Assembly: GCA_963703335.1 (NCBI GenBank)
Contig: OY969812.1
Coordinates: forward strand, 372,001-436,000
Direction of reading: 5' to 3'
DNA: 64,000 nt
Source: VRUE01 sp963703335
GTDB taxonomy: Bacteria > Actinomycetota > Thermoleophilia > Solirubrobacterales > 70-9
This document shows positions 23,444 through 32,053 of this stretch, one piece after another; position 1 is the first letter of the stretch, and each line of letters starts with the position of its first letter. Made by a program: the position numbers and the translations under genes. The notes below the pieces were generated by a model that saw nothing but the letters and a program-made list of their open reading frames with translations, was not told the origin of the DNA and searched no databases.

Positions 23444-24523
23444 CTATTCTTTGAGGAACCCCGGCACGTCGATGTCATCATCGCTCACCCGCAATTTGCG
23501 GATGTCCGTGTCCTCAGCCGAGATCCGCGGCCGGCTCTCGTAACGCCGCCGCACCCGCTGCGGCGATCGCGCCAGCAACTCGAACCCCTCGAAGCCGGTG
23601 GCGATGACCGTCACCCGCACCTCGTCACGCATCGACTGATCGACAACCGAGCCGAAGATGATGTTGGCGTTGTCGTCTGCCTCGGCCTGGACCAGTTGGG
23701 CCGCCTCGTTGACCTCGAAGAGGCCGAGGTCCTCGGGGCCGGTGATGTTGAGCAGCATCCCGGTCGCGCCCTTGATCGACTCCTCGATCAGCGGTGAAGT
23801 GATCGCCGCCTTGGCCGCGTCGAGAGCACGGGCCTCGCCAGAGGCCGAGCCAACGCCCATCAGGGCCGAGCCGGCGTCGCGCATGATCGTGCGCACGTCG
23901 GCGAAGTCGAGATTGATCAGGCCGGGAATCGTGATCAGGTCGGTGATGCCCTGCACGCCCTGGCGCAGGATGTCGTCGGCCTGGCGGAACGCCTCCAGCA
24001 CACTGGTGCGCCGCTCGACCGCCTGCAGCAGCTTCTCGTTGGGGACGATGATCAGGGTGTCGACGTTGTTGCGCAGTTTCTCGATCCCCTCGAGCGCCTG
24101 CTGCATCCGTCGTTTGCCCTCGAACTCAAAAGGCTTGGTCACCGCGCCCACGGTCAGCGCGCCGATCTCTTCCTTGGCGATCTCGGCGATCACCGGCGCC
24201 GAGCCGGTGCCAGTGCCGCCGCCCTCGCCGGCGGTGACGAAGACCATGTCAGCACCCTTCAGCGCCTCCTTGATCTCGTCGCGGCTCTCCGCCGCCGCGC
24301 CAGCCCCAACCTCGGGGTTGCCGCCGGCTCCGAGCCCGCGGGTCAGCTCTTGGCCGATCGAGAGCTTGATGTCGGCGTCACACGCCTGCAGCGCCTGAGC
24401 ATCCGTGTTGACAGCGACGAACTCGACGCCACGAATGCCGGCGTCGACCATCCGACTAACGGCGTTTGTGCCGCCGCCGCCGGCTCCGACCACCTTGATC
24501 ACCGCGAGGTATGTGGATTCCAT
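23444..24523 (-). CDS. ftsZ: Cell division protein FtsZ
   Basis: Tubulin-like GTPase that forms the division ring. 359 residues: IKVVGAGGGGTNAV at the N-terminus, tubulin signature GGGTGTGSAP (residues 101-110), T7 synergy loop NLDFADVRTIM, and a conserved C-terminal peptide DDIDVPGFLK for FtsA/SepF-type partners. It is the last gene of the dcw cluster and has its own likely promoter (24672-24700). The start ATG 24523 is preceded by GGGAG. Confidence 0.97.
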   Translation of the reverse strand: MESTYLAVIKVVGAGGGGTNAVSRMVDAGIRGVEFVAVNTDAQALQACDADIKLSIGQELTRGLGAGGNPEVGAGAAAESRDEIKEALKGADMVFVTAGEGGGTGTGSAPVIAEIAKEEIGALTVGAVTKPFEFEGKRRMQQALEGIEKLRNNVDTLIIVPNEKLLQAVERRTSVLEAFRQADDILRQGVQGITDLITIPGLINLDFADVRTIMRDAGSALMGVGSASGEARALDAAKAAITSPLIEESIKGATGMLLNITGPEDLGLFEVNEAAQLVQAEADDNANIIFGSVVDQSMRDEVRVTVIATGFEGFELLARSPQRVRRRYESRPRISAEDTDIRKLRVSDDDIDVPGFLKE

Positions 24524-24671
24524 CTCCCGATTTCTCCAAGCCCAGCCCCGGTTGAGGCTGGATATGTCCCAATCCTCCAGGACTGGGTGTTGAGTTGAGC
24601 CTTTGTTCCGTCCGACGCTACAGCAATGCTTAAGGGTTCAAGGGTACGCTGTAACCACGGAAATTGCGCTC

Positions 24672-24700
24672 AACGTAGGGTATTTCACGAGGTCTGTCAA
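24672..24700 (-). promoter_or_regulatory. Likely sigma-70-type promoter of ftsZ
   Basis: On the minus strand TTGACA (plus 24695-24700), a 17-base spacer and TACGTT (24672-24677) lie about 150 bases upstream of the ftsZ start, between ftsQ and ftsZ. The -35 is perfect and the -10 has three of six matches. The region also holds a 7-bp palindrome CTCAAGT-CTA-ACTTGAG (24732-24748) that could be an operator. Confidence 0.55.
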
Positions 24701-24780
24701 ACCCCCGGGCGCCATCCTGCAAGCTGGATCTCTCAAGTCTAACTTGAGGGTTTGAGCTATCTAACCCTGTGGTCGAGGGT

Positions 24781-25315
24781 TTAGGGAATCGGCGGAAGCG
24801 TATGCCCAGAGCCACCTACGGACGCGTGTCCTGGAGCATGCAGGTCTACATAATCGAGCGCGGTGATCGTCGGATCGGCAAGCACCGCGGCCGCCGCCCG
24901 CCACTTGCGCTCCGCGTCCACCGGGTTGCCGAAGCGCAGTTCGATCCCAGAAGTGAGGGTGACGTCCACCCCGCTTTCACCGAAGTAGCTGGCGGCAATG
25001 TACGGCCGCAATGCTGGCGGGGCCGCGGCGAGAACACGAACCTGCTCGAGCACTGGACCCTGCACGCGCGGCCCCTTTGGCGGCGAGTCGATCGGCAGTT
25101 CGGGCAGGTGGACACTCTCGCCGGCTGGGAACCAGGGAAGGAGCGTGCCGTCCTCGGCAACCGCAACCGCGTCATCTTCGCTGCCGATCACCGCAACCGG
25201 CTGACTGGAGACGAGATTCTGGAGTCACCGCCCGGTTGCCAAAGATGCGCTGGTAGACGAAGGCGACGAGGATCACCACGAGGATCACGATCACCCCCCG
25301 GGACAGCCTCCTCAC
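24781..25315 (-). pseudogene. ftsQ: Cell division protein FtsQ/DivIB, frameshifted and lacking the POTRA region
   Basis: From GTG 25315 (overlapping the murB stop) one frame gives a basic start and a transmembrane helix (VRRLSRGVIVILVVILVAFV, then YQRIFGN) and stops after 44 codons. A second frame, open from about 25230 to 24781, gives the FtsQ beta-domain (QPVAVIGSEDDAVAVAEDG, SGVDVTLTSGIELRFGNP, KWRAAAAVLADP). Total length is only ~178 codons against ~240-260 expected; the missing ~70 residues are those of the POTRA domain between helix and beta-domain. FtsQ is normally essential, so this is a real lesion, an extreme variant or an assembly deletion. Confidence 0.8.
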
Positions 25316-26226
25316 AGGCCCCAGTCCTCAGGCCACTCGACCTCGCCCAGCACCTGCACCTCGGGCTCAAGGACGACGCCGGTGCGCTCGTGCACCCGGC
25401 GCCTGCCCTGCGCCATCAGCGCCAGCACGTCCGCGGTGCTCGCCCCACCAGCGTTCTCGACGAAGTTGGCGTGCTTCGGCGAGAAGCGCGCGCCGCCGTG
25501 CTGGAGACCCTGGCAACCGGCCGCCTCAAGCAACTGCCCGGCACTGCGACCCTCGGCCCGAGGGTCATCGGGGTTCTTGAAGGTCGAGCCAAAGGTCTTG
25601 ATCCCCGACGGTTGCGCCTCGCGGCGCTTGCCGCGCAACTCCTCCAGCCGCGCCCGGATCGCCGCCGGTTCGTCGGGCTGAAGCCGGAAGGCGACCCGGG
25701 AGACCACCTCGTTCGCGGCGAGGTTCGAGTTGCGATAGGAGAAACCGAGCGAGTCCGGCAGGCGGCGCGCGCTTCCCGTTGCCGTGCAGACATCAACCCA
25801 CTCCAGCACTTGGGCAAGCTGGCCCCCGTAGGCGTTGGCATTCATCCTCACCGCGCCGCCGGCGGTGCCGGGGATGTTGACGCCGAATTCAATCCCGGCC
25901 AGCCCCCAGCTCGCGGCCTTGGCGGAAGCCGAGGGGAAGCGTGCACCGCCGCCGCAGACCATTCCCTCGCCCTGGCGCTCGATAGTGGCGAGCTCGCCGT
26001 CGAGCTTCAAGGCGAGACCGCGGAACCCATCGTCGGCGATAAGCAGGTTCGAACCGGAGCCGATCACGCCAAGGGCGAGGCCTTCCGTCGCGGCCCAGGC
26101 GAGCAACTCCAGCAACTCGGTCTCGCTGCTCGGACGAGCGAACCAGTCGGCCGCGCCCCCAGTGCGCACCGTCGTCAAGCGGGCCAACGGGAAATCGCGC
26201 GTTACTCCGGTCGGCGGGGGGTTCAT
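25312..26226 (-). CDS. murB: UDP-N-acetylenolpyruvoylglucosamine reductase
   Basis: FAD enzyme that reduces UDP-GlcNAc-enolpyruvate to UDP-MurNAc. 304 residues with LTTVRTGGAADWF, LGVIGSGSNLLIADDGF (FAD site), GVNIPGTAGGAVRMNANAYG, GFSYRNSNL, FGSTFKNPDD (catalytic Ser region) and the C-terminal VVLEPEVQVLGEVEW with the catalytic Glu. Its start overlaps the murC stop (ATGA). Confidence 0.96.
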   Translation of the reverse strand: MNPPPTGVTRDFPLARLTTVRTGGAADWFARPSSETELLELLAWAATEGLALGVIGSGSNLLIADDGFRGLALKLDGELATIERQGEGMVCGGGARFPSASAKAASWGLAGIEFGVNIPGTAGGAVRMNANAYGGQLAQVLEWVDVCTATGSARRLPDSLGFSYRNSNLAANEVVSRVAFRLQPDEPAAIRARLEELRGKRREAQPSGIKTFGSTFKNPDDPRAEGRSAGQLLEAAGCQGLQHGGARFSPKHANFVENAGGASTADVLALMAQGRRRVHERTGVVLEPEVQVLGEVEWPEDWGL

Positions 26227-27599
26227 CGAACCTCTCCTTCGACCAGGGCCTCGCCAAGACGAAAGATGTCGCCGGCGCCAATCGTCACCAGCACCTGGTC
26301 CTCCAAGCCAACCGCCTGGTTGTGATCCAGGAGGCGGACCAAAGCCGATTCCGCCCCAGACATCTCGGGCAACCAGAGAACCCTCCTCCCTCCCATCCGC
26401 TCTGCCGCGGCCTCGGCGACCCGCAGGCCGCTGACCCCCTCGAGCTCACCGGTCGGCTGCTCGCGTGCCGGGTAGACGTCGAGGACGACCGCTTCGTCGG
26501 CAAGCGCGAGCGCGGCGCCGAAGGCATCACCAAAGACCTTGGTGCGCGAGTAGAGATGTGGCTGGAAGACCGCGATCAAACGTCCGGGCTGCAGTTCGCG
26601 CAAGGCCGCAAGGGCCGCCCGCACCTCGGTTGGGTGGTGGGCGTAGTCGTCGTATATGCGAACGCTGCCGCGTGAGCCCTTCAGCTCCAGTCGGCGCTTG
26701 ACTCCAGGAAAGTCGGCAAGAGCACCAGCCGCAAGCACGCTGACTTCCTCTTTTTTCGTCGTATCCGCGAAAAAGGGGGAAGTCAGCGACAGCTCGGCCT
26801 GGGAGTGGATAGCGGCCAGGGCGGCGCGGGCGTTGAGTCGGTTGTGGAGGCCCGGAACGGCGAGGTCGAGCTCCGGGCCGGGTTGATCCGCGTCGAAGCC
26901 GGCGAGCGCCTTGCCTTCGGTGACCTCGTCGAGGCTGCCGTCCGCCGGCGCGACCACGGTGGCGGCCGGCGCGACGAACCGCCGGAACGCCGCGCGCAGC
27001 TCAGCCTCCGAGCCCCAGCGGCTGTGGTGGTCCATCTCGACGTTGGTGACGACGGCAATCTCCGGCCTCAACTCGAGGAAGCTGGCGTCGCTCTCGTCTG
27101 CCTCGGCGACGACCCACTCGCCGCTCCCCCAGCCGGCGTTGATCGCCGCGCCTTCGGCACCGATCCCCGGAACCTCACCGCCGACGAAAAAGGCGGGGTC
27201 GGCGCCGAGAGCACGCAATGCCCAGACCAACATCGCGGTGGTCGTCGTCTTGCCGTGGGTGCCGGCGACGGCGATCAGGCGCTTCTCGGAGCAGAGCTCG
27301 GCGAGCAGGGCGCCGCGGTGGATCGGCTCGACCCCACGCTCGCGGGCAAGTGCCAGCTCCGGGTTGTCCGGGGCGATCGCGGTCGAGACGACCACCTCGG
27401 CTCCCTCGGGGAGGTTCGCCGTGTCGTGACCGACGGTCGGCTTGAGTCCAGCCGCCCGCAGGCGCTCCATATAAGAGGAGTCGGCCCGGTCGCTGCCGGT
27501 CACCGTCGCGCCAAGCTCGGCGCAGACCAGGGCGAGCCCGCTCATCCCGGCACCGCCGATGCCGATGAAGTGCAACCGCCGCTCGGCCCAGCCGCTCAT
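26223..27599 (-). CDS. murC: UDP-N-acetylmuramate-L-alanine ligase, with an in-frame palindromic insert
   Basis: First Mur ligase, adding L-Ala to UDP-MurNAc. 458 residues: HFIGIGGAGMSGLALV, AGTHGKTTTTAMLVWAL (ATP loop), ADESDASFLELRPEIAVVTNVEMDHH and DDYAHHPTEVRAAL are intact. Between the NARAALAAIH helix and GALADFPGVKRRLE the protein has residues ~271-288 reading SLTSPFFADTTKKEEVS, where homologues as I recall them have only a short linker. This stretch is exactly the hairpin at 26738-26788. The same motif is in MurF. The insert is in a surface helix-loop region and need not harm activity. Confidence 0.95.
   Translation of the reverse strand: MSGWAERRLHFIGIGGAGMSGLALVCAELGATVTGSDRADSSYMERLRAAGLKPTVGHDTANLPEGAEVVVSTAIAPDNPELALARERGVEPIHRGALLAELCSEKRLIAVAGTHGKTTTTAMLVWALRALGADPAFFVGGEVPGIGAEGAAINAGWGSGEWVVAEADESDASFLELRPEIAVVTNVEMDHHSRWGSEAELRAAFRRFVAPAATVVAPADGSLDEVTEGKALAGFDADQPGPELDLAVPGLHNRLNARAALAAIHSQAELSLTSPFFADTTKKEEVSVLAAGALADFPGVKRRLELKGSRGSVRIYDDYAHHPTEVRAALAALRELQPGRLIAVFQPHLYSRTKVFGDAFGAALALADEAVVLDVYPAREQPTGELEGVSGLRVAEAAAERMGGRRVLWLPEMSGAESALVRLLDHNQAVGLEDQVLVTIGAGDIFRLGEALVEGEVR
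26738..26788. repeat. Palindromic element inserted in frame within murC
   Basis: Arms 26738-26758 and 26768-26788 match at 19 of 21 positions with a 9-base loop. It starts CGCTGACTTCC and ends GGAAGTCAGCG, shared with the element in murF (34137-34191). It is read through by murC as SLTSPFFADTTKKEEVS. Confidence 0.88.
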
Positions 27600-28708
27600 C
27601 TGGCAGCCGCCAGAACCTCGTCGGCAATTCGCCGGGCGGCGTCAGGTCGGGCGAGCGACGCGGAGGCATCCGCCATATCGCCGAGCTGCTGGTCGTCGGC
27701 GAACAGCGACGACACGCGCCCGGCGAGGAGTCGAGGGCTCAGCGCAGCGTCCTTGATCGTCTCCGCCGCCCCAGCCTCGCTCATCCACGCCGCGTTCGCC
27801 GCCTGGTGGTCCGCGGTGGCATGGGGGTAGGGGACGAGGATCGCCGGCCGGCCGGCGGCGACGACCTCGAAGATCGAGCCGCCGGAGCGGGCCAGGACGA
27901 GGTCGCAGGCGGCGAGGACGTCGCCGAGGTTCGGCTCGTAGGGGATCAGCGTGTAACGCTCGGCGTGCTGCGCCGCCTGCAGTCTCCGCCCCAGGTCCTC
28001 GTAATCGCGCCGGCCACTGAGGTGGAGGACGTGAAAGTCACGACGGAACTCGGCATCTGGCCCGCCGGCACCGGCTTCGGTGAAGGCCTCGATCGCTGCG
28101 TGGTTGATCGAGCGGGCGCCCTGGCTGCCACCCATCACCAACAGGCAACGCGCCTCGGGAGGGATCCCGAAACGCCGCCGCGCCTCGCCCCGATCAGCGC
28201 GCAGTATCGCCGCCGGCACCGGGCGGCCGGTGAGCAGGTAGGGCTCGCCCTCTCGCCCCTCGATTGGGAAGGAAAGGCAGACACGGCGCGCCCGGCCCGC
28301 CAACAGGCGGTTGGCTAGCCCGAGGTGGCTGTCAGCCTCGGTCAGCACCAATGGCGTCCCGGTCAGGGCCGCTGCCAGGCCGGCTGGCCCGGCGACGAAG
28401 CCGCCGCCGCCGAGAACGACATCGGCGCCGCGGCGGCGCAGGGCTCGGCGGGCGACGCCGACCGCTCCGATCGCCTCGGCCATCGCCGCCGCGGCCCGCA
28501 GCGGGTTGCGGCGGTCGATCCCGCGCACCTTGAGGAAATCGATCTCGTAGCCGCCGGCAGGCGCCAGCTCGGCCTCGACCCGCTCGCGAGTGCCGAGAAA
28601 GGAGACCTCCGCCCCGCTAGCCCGAAGCTCGTCGGCGACGGCCATCGCCGGCACGACGTGACCGGCGGTTCCCCCCGCTGCCACCACGACTCTGGGCGCT
28701 CTTTCCAC
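27596..28708 (-). CDS. murG: UDP-GlcNAc:lipid I N-acetylglucosaminyltransferase
   Basis: Membrane-associated GT28 enzyme making lipid II. Start GTG 28708 with AAAGGAG 11 bases upstream gives ERAPRVVVAAGGTAGHVVPAMAVADEL (the GGTAGH donor loop). Also seen: VLGGGGFVAGPAGLAA, MGGSQGARSIN and the nucleotide-binding VLARSGGSIFEVVAAGRPAILVPYP. The beginning overlaps the end of ftsW by about 90 bases in another frame. Confidence 0.94.
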   Translation of the reverse strand: MERAPRVVVAAGGTAGHVVPAMAVADELRASGAEVSFLGTRERVEAELAPAGGYEIDFLKVRGIDRRNPLRAAAAMAEAIGAVGVARRALRRRGADVVLGGGGFVAGPAGLAAALTGTPLVLTEADSHLGLANRLLAGRARRVCLSFPIEGREGEPYLLTGRPVPAAILRADRGEARRRFGIPPEARCLLVMGGSQGARSINHAAIEAFTEAGAGGPDAEFRRDFHVLHLSGRRDYEDLGRRLQAAQHAERYTLIPYEPNLGDVLAACDLVLARSGGSIFEVVAAGRPAILVPYPHATADHQAANAAWMSEAGAAETIKDAALSPRLLAGRVSSLFADDQQLGDMADASASLARPDAARRIADEVLAAAR

Positions 28709-29975
28709 TATTAGATCGACTCCTTTTGCGGGTAGGCGAACGTCCGCCCTCGACGATGCGCAGTTTGCCAGCGCCGGAGGCGCGACCCGAGCGCGCAGCG
28801 GTGGCCCTGCCTCCACGGGCGACGTTGAGGATCAGGCCGACGGCGAACAGGGTCACCAGCAGGCTGCTGTTGCCGTAGGAGACAAAAGGCAGCGGCACGC
28901 CGGTCAGCGGCGCCAGGCCCATCACCGCGAAGAGGTTGATCGTCGCCTGCACCATGATCAGCGAGGTGAGGCCAGTCACCAATAGCTTGGTGTAGCGGTC
29001 CCTGGCCCGCTGGGCGACGCGTAGGCCCGCGTAGCCGAGCATTCCGAAGAGGCCGACGACGCCGAGGATGCCGAGCATCCCAAGCTCCTCGCCGATCACG
29101 GCGGAGATCATGTCGGTGTGGGCCTCCGGCAGGTAGAAGGCCTTCTGCACCCCGTTGCCGATCCCGACGCCGAAGAGGCCTCCGGACCCAAGCGCGATCT
29201 TTGCCTGAGCCGCCTGGAATCCCGCCCCGGCGGCCTCCGCGCCGGGATTGAGAAAGCCCGTCAGGCGGGCCATTCGGTAAGGCTCGATGACGGTGAGCAG
29301 GAGGGCGAGGCCACCGAGGCAGAGGGCGATCTTGCCGAGGTCGGCGGGGCGCGCGCCCGCCGCGACGAGCGTCGCCGCCACGGAGAATGCGATCACCATC
29401 GTCGTCCCCAGGTCGGGCTCGGCGACGATCAGCAAGCAGGCGGCGCCGACGACGAGCAGGAAGGGCATCAGGCCCTGCAGCGATCGCACCCGCTTCGGTT
29501 CGCGGGCGAGCAGGTCGGCGCCGTAGAGGATCAGCGCCACCTTGGCCAGCTCAGAGGGCTGGAACTGCAGCGAGCCGGGGCCGAGCCAGCGACTGGCGCC
29601 GTTGGCGCTGGTGCCGGCGACGAGGACGAGGAGGAGGAGGAAGAGCGAGCCGACCAGCAGCGCCGGGGTGAGCCGGCGGACCGCGACCAGGCCGTAGCGC
29701 GCGGTCAGGTGCATGACCAGCAGCCCGACCGCGCCGAACATCAGCGTCCGCTTCAAGTAGAAGGCGCTGTTGGCGAGGTTGCCATCGCTGAGCACCTGGG
29801 TGGTCGAGCTGGCGGAGAAGACCATCACAGCGCCGAGCGCGAGCAAGCAAAGGGTCGCGGTGAGCAGCAGGCTGTACTCGGCCGAGGGGGCGGCGGCCCG
29901 AGCACGCTTCTTCTTCGCCTTTGCTTTCTTCGGCTTGCCGGCTGCGCGACCGAGAGTGAGGGCGCGTGCGCTCAC
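28617..29975 (-). CDS. ftsW: Septal peptidoglycan polymerase FtsW (SEDS family)
   Basis: Lipid II polymerase of the division site with about ten hydrophobic helices. A basic N-terminus (GKPKKAKAKKKRARAA) precedes them. Signatures: GASRWLGPGSLQFQPSELAKVALI, AEPDLGTTMVI, AGAGFQAAQAKIALGSGGLFGVGIGNG, EAHTDMISAVIGEELG and PLPFVSYGNSSLLV. The last ~30 residues are low-complexity and basic and overlap murG; in another frame the same DNA would end GRTFAYPQKESI with a stop just before the murG GTG, so a small indel near the 3' end is possible. The start GTG overlaps the murD stop. Confidence 0.94.
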   Translation of the reverse strand: MSARALTLGRAAGKPKKAKAKKKRARAAAPSAEYSLLLTATLCLLALGAVMVFSASSTTQVLSDGNLANSAFYLKRTLMFGAVGLLVMHLTARYGLVAVRRLTPALLVGSLFLLLLVLVAGTSANGASRWLGPGSLQFQPSELAKVALILYGADLLAREPKRVRSLQGLMPFLLVVGAACLLIVAEPDLGTTMVIAFSVAATLVAAGARPADLGKIALCLGGLALLLTVIEPYRMARLTGFLNPGAEAAGAGFQAAQAKIALGSGGLFGVGIGNGVQKAFYLPEAHTDMISAVIGEELGMLGILGVVGLFGMLGYAGLRVAQRARDRYTKLLVTGLTSLIMVQATINLFAVMGLAPLTGVPLPFVSYGNSSLLVTLFAVGLILNVARGGRATAARSGRASGAGKLRIVEGGRSPTRKRSRSNSGKSAQSRGGSGGNRRSRRAGDGRRRRASG

Positions 29976-31339
29976 GAAAGCGTCCCGACGATCTGGCGGA
30001 AGCGCTCGCCGCGCGCTTCGAAGTTCTCAAAGGCGTCAAAGCTGGCGCAAGCGGGCGAGAGCAAGACGACGTCACTAGGCTCGGCGGCGGTCGCAGCACG
30101 ATGCGCCGCCTCCTCGAGATCGGCGCAGCGGTAGAGCGGCACGCCCGCCTCAATCGCCGGCGCCAGGGCCTCGGCAATGTGCTCCGCCGAAGCGCCGGCG
30201 AGATAGCAGGCGACGCAGCGCTCGCGCACCGGGTCGAGCAGCGGCTCGTAGGCCTCGCCCTTCTCGCTGCCGCCGAGGATCGCGTGCACGCCCCCATCGA
30301 AGGCGCGGATGCCGACCGTCGCCGAGGCGACGTTGGTCGCCTTGGAGTCGTTGACAAAGCGCACCCCGTTGATCTCACCGACGAGCTCGAGTCGGTGTGG
30401 GACGCCGGCGAAGCTGCGCAGCCCCTCGCGCACAGCGCCTCGGTCGACCCCCATCGCCAGCGCCGCGGCGGCAGCGGCCATCGCGTTGGACACGTTGTGC
30501 TCGCCGAGCAAGCCCAGCTCTTCGACGGCCAACAACGGCTCGCCGTCGTAGAAGATCGTTCCCTCGGCGAGCGCGACCTCGCAGTCCGGGCCGGCACCGT
30601 GGCAGAAGGCGATCCGCCGCGCGCAACCACCGAGGTCGGTGTCGGCAAGAGCGGGATCGTCGGCGTTGTAGACGGCGACGTCGTCGTTGCCCTGGTTGGC
30701 GAAGATGCGCAGCTTCGCCGCCAGGTAGGCGTCGAGGTCCGCGTGGCGGTCGAGATGGTCGGGGGCCAGGTTGAGAAAGACGGCGCACTCCGGCGCAAAG
30801 GCGACGCTGTCCTCGAGCTGAAAGCTCGATGCCTCGCAGATCACCGTCGCGTCTCTCTCGATCTCTCCGGCCAGGGAGGAAAGCGGCGTGCCGACATTTC
30901 CGGCCACGGCGACCGGCTCCCCGGCGGTCCGGTAGACGTGCCCGAGCAGCTCGACCGCGGTCGTCTTCCCGTTCGTCCCCGTCACCGCGACGAAGCGATT
31001 GGGGGTCGCCCGCCAAGCAACCTCCAGCTCGCCGACGACATCGATCCCGCGCTCCAGCGCCGCCGCGATCACCGGCGCCTCCCGCGGCACACCCGGGCTC
31101 TTGACCACAGTCCGCACCCCCTCGAGGAGCGCCACTCCATCTGCATCCAAGACGACTTCGACGCCTACCGCCCGAAGCCCTGCCGCCCCCGGCGGATGGC
31201 CCGAGTCGACCCCGACGACCTCCCCGCCACGCTCCGCCACCAGCCGCGCCACGGCCTGCCCGGAACGGGCCAATCCCACGGCCAGAAATGGACCCTCGGG
31301 AAACTCCGGCCGGTGCTTCCTGGGTGGTGGCGCACTCAT
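29972..31339 (-). CDS. murD: UDP-N-acetylmuramoylalanine-D-glutamate ligase
   Basis: Second Mur ligase, adding D-Glu. The start ATG 31339 gives SAPPPRKHRPEFPEGPFLAVGLARSG; the frame is open further upstream through a palindrome but is not conserved there. Key motifs: VVKSPGVPREAPVI, VAVTGTNGKTTAVELL (ATP loop), ICEASSFQLEDS, NLAPDHLDRH, VRFVNDSKATNVASA and LLSPACASFDAFENFEARGERF. It follows an acetyltransferase gene that interrupts the usual mraY-murD order. Confidence 0.95.
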   Translation of the reverse strand: MSAPPPRKHRPEFPEGPFLAVGLARSGQAVARLVAERGGEVVGVDSGHPPGAAGLRAVGVEVVLDADGVALLEGVRTVVKSPGVPREAPVIAAALERGIDVVGELEVAWRATPNRFVAVTGTNGKTTAVELLGHVYRTAGEPVAVAGNVGTPLSSLAGEIERDATVICEASSFQLEDSVAFAPECAVFLNLAPDHLDRHADLDAYLAAKLRIFANQGNDDVAVYNADDPALADTDLGGCARRIAFCHGAGPDCEVALAEGTIFYDGEPLLAVEELGLLGEHNVSNAMAAAAAALAMGVDRGAVREGLRSFAGVPHRLELVGEINGVRFVNDSKATNVASATVGIRAFDGGVHAILGGSEKGEAYEPLLDPVRERCVACYLAGASAEHIAEALAPAIEAGVPLYRCADLEEAAHRAATAAEPSDVVLLSPACASFDAFENFEARGERFRQIVGTLS

Positions 31340-31378
31340 CAGAGATAGCTTCGCGCTCCGGCCAGCCGACCCTGTACA

Positions 31379-31424
31379 CGCAGCCGACTTTGACCCACCT
31401 ATAGCGGGGTCAAAGTCGGCTGCG
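31379..31424. repeat. Perfect 18-bp hairpin between the acetyltransferase gene and murD
   Basis: Arms 31379-31396 and 31407-31424 (core GCAGCCGACTTTGACCC) pair perfectly over a 10-base loop. One arm overlaps the last codons of the acetyltransferase gene, and the hairpin stands 40 bases before the murD start. It could be a processing or translation control site between the two genes. Confidence 0.85.
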
Positions 31425-31994
31425 GTGCTGGAAACCCGAGGAGTCGATGCGATAGAGGACGTGGCGCTGCTGCGGATGCCCCACGGGCAGGCCCGGGTGA
31501 TCGAAGTCGTCGGCGGGGTCATGGCTCATCCCGAGCCGCTCCATCACCGCCCGAGAACGCCAGTTGGCCACCGTCGCGAACGAGACGACCTCCGCCAGCC
31601 CAACCTGCTCGAAGCCAAAATCGAGCGCCGCCGCCCCAGCCTCGGTCGCGTACCCGTTCCCCCAAGCTGAGCGCGCCAGCCGCCAGCCGACCTCCAGAGC
31701 AGGCGTGAAATGCGCCTCGAACTCCGGCACGGCCAAGCCAGTAAAGCCGATGAACTCACCTCCTTCGCGCAATTCCAGCGCCCAGAGCCCGAACCCATTC
31801 GCCTCGAACCCAGCCTCGATCTTCACAACCAGCTCATCGCTCTGCTCCCGCGTCAGCGAGTCCCGAAAGTGCTCCATGACCTCAGCATCAGCATTGATCG
31901 CCGCAAACGCCTCTCGATCGGACTGACGCCAGCACCGCAGCTTCAGCCGATCAGTCTCAAGCGATGGTTGAGGGGGCCGGGCACCCTTCCCCAA
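31410..31994 (-). CDS. GNAT acetyltransferase, RimJ/RimL-like
   Basis: About 194 residues. Conserved parts: SLETDRLKLRCWRQSDREAF at the N-terminus, GEFIGFTGL, EVGWRLARSAWGNGYATEAG (acetyl-CoA site of the RimJ/L group) and a C-terminal ANWRSRAVMERLGM. These enzymes acetylate ribosomal-protein N-termini or small molecules. No ATG/GTG precedes the conserved part; the in-frame TTG at 31994 lies inside a perfect 24-bp inverted repeat, so the first ~8 residues are repeat-derived. It is an unusual guest between mraY and murD. Confidence 0.8.
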   Translation of the reverse strand: MGKGARPPQPSLETDRLKLRCWRQSDREAFAAINADAEVMEHFRDSLTREQSDELVVKIEAGFEANGFGLWALELREGGEFIGFTGLAVPEFEAHFTPALEVGWRLARSAWGNGYATEAGAAALDFGFEQVGLAEVVSFATVANWRSRAVMERLGMSHDPADDFDHPGLPVGHPQQRHVLYRIDSSGFQHRSRL

Positions 31995-32045
31995 AACACT
32001 CAAGCGAGGCTCCCGCCGAGCGTTTTGGGGAAGGGTGCCCGGCCC
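31974..32045. repeat. Perfect 24-bp inverted repeat between mraY and the acetyltransferase gene
   Basis: Arms 31974-31997 and 32022-32045 (GGGCCGGGCACCCTTCCCC and complement) are perfect over 24 bases with a 24-base loop. It fills the gap between the mraY stop (32054) and the acetyltransferase, and its distal arm contains the only usable start codon of that gene. Confidence 0.87.
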
Positions 32046-32053
32046 ACCCCCAC

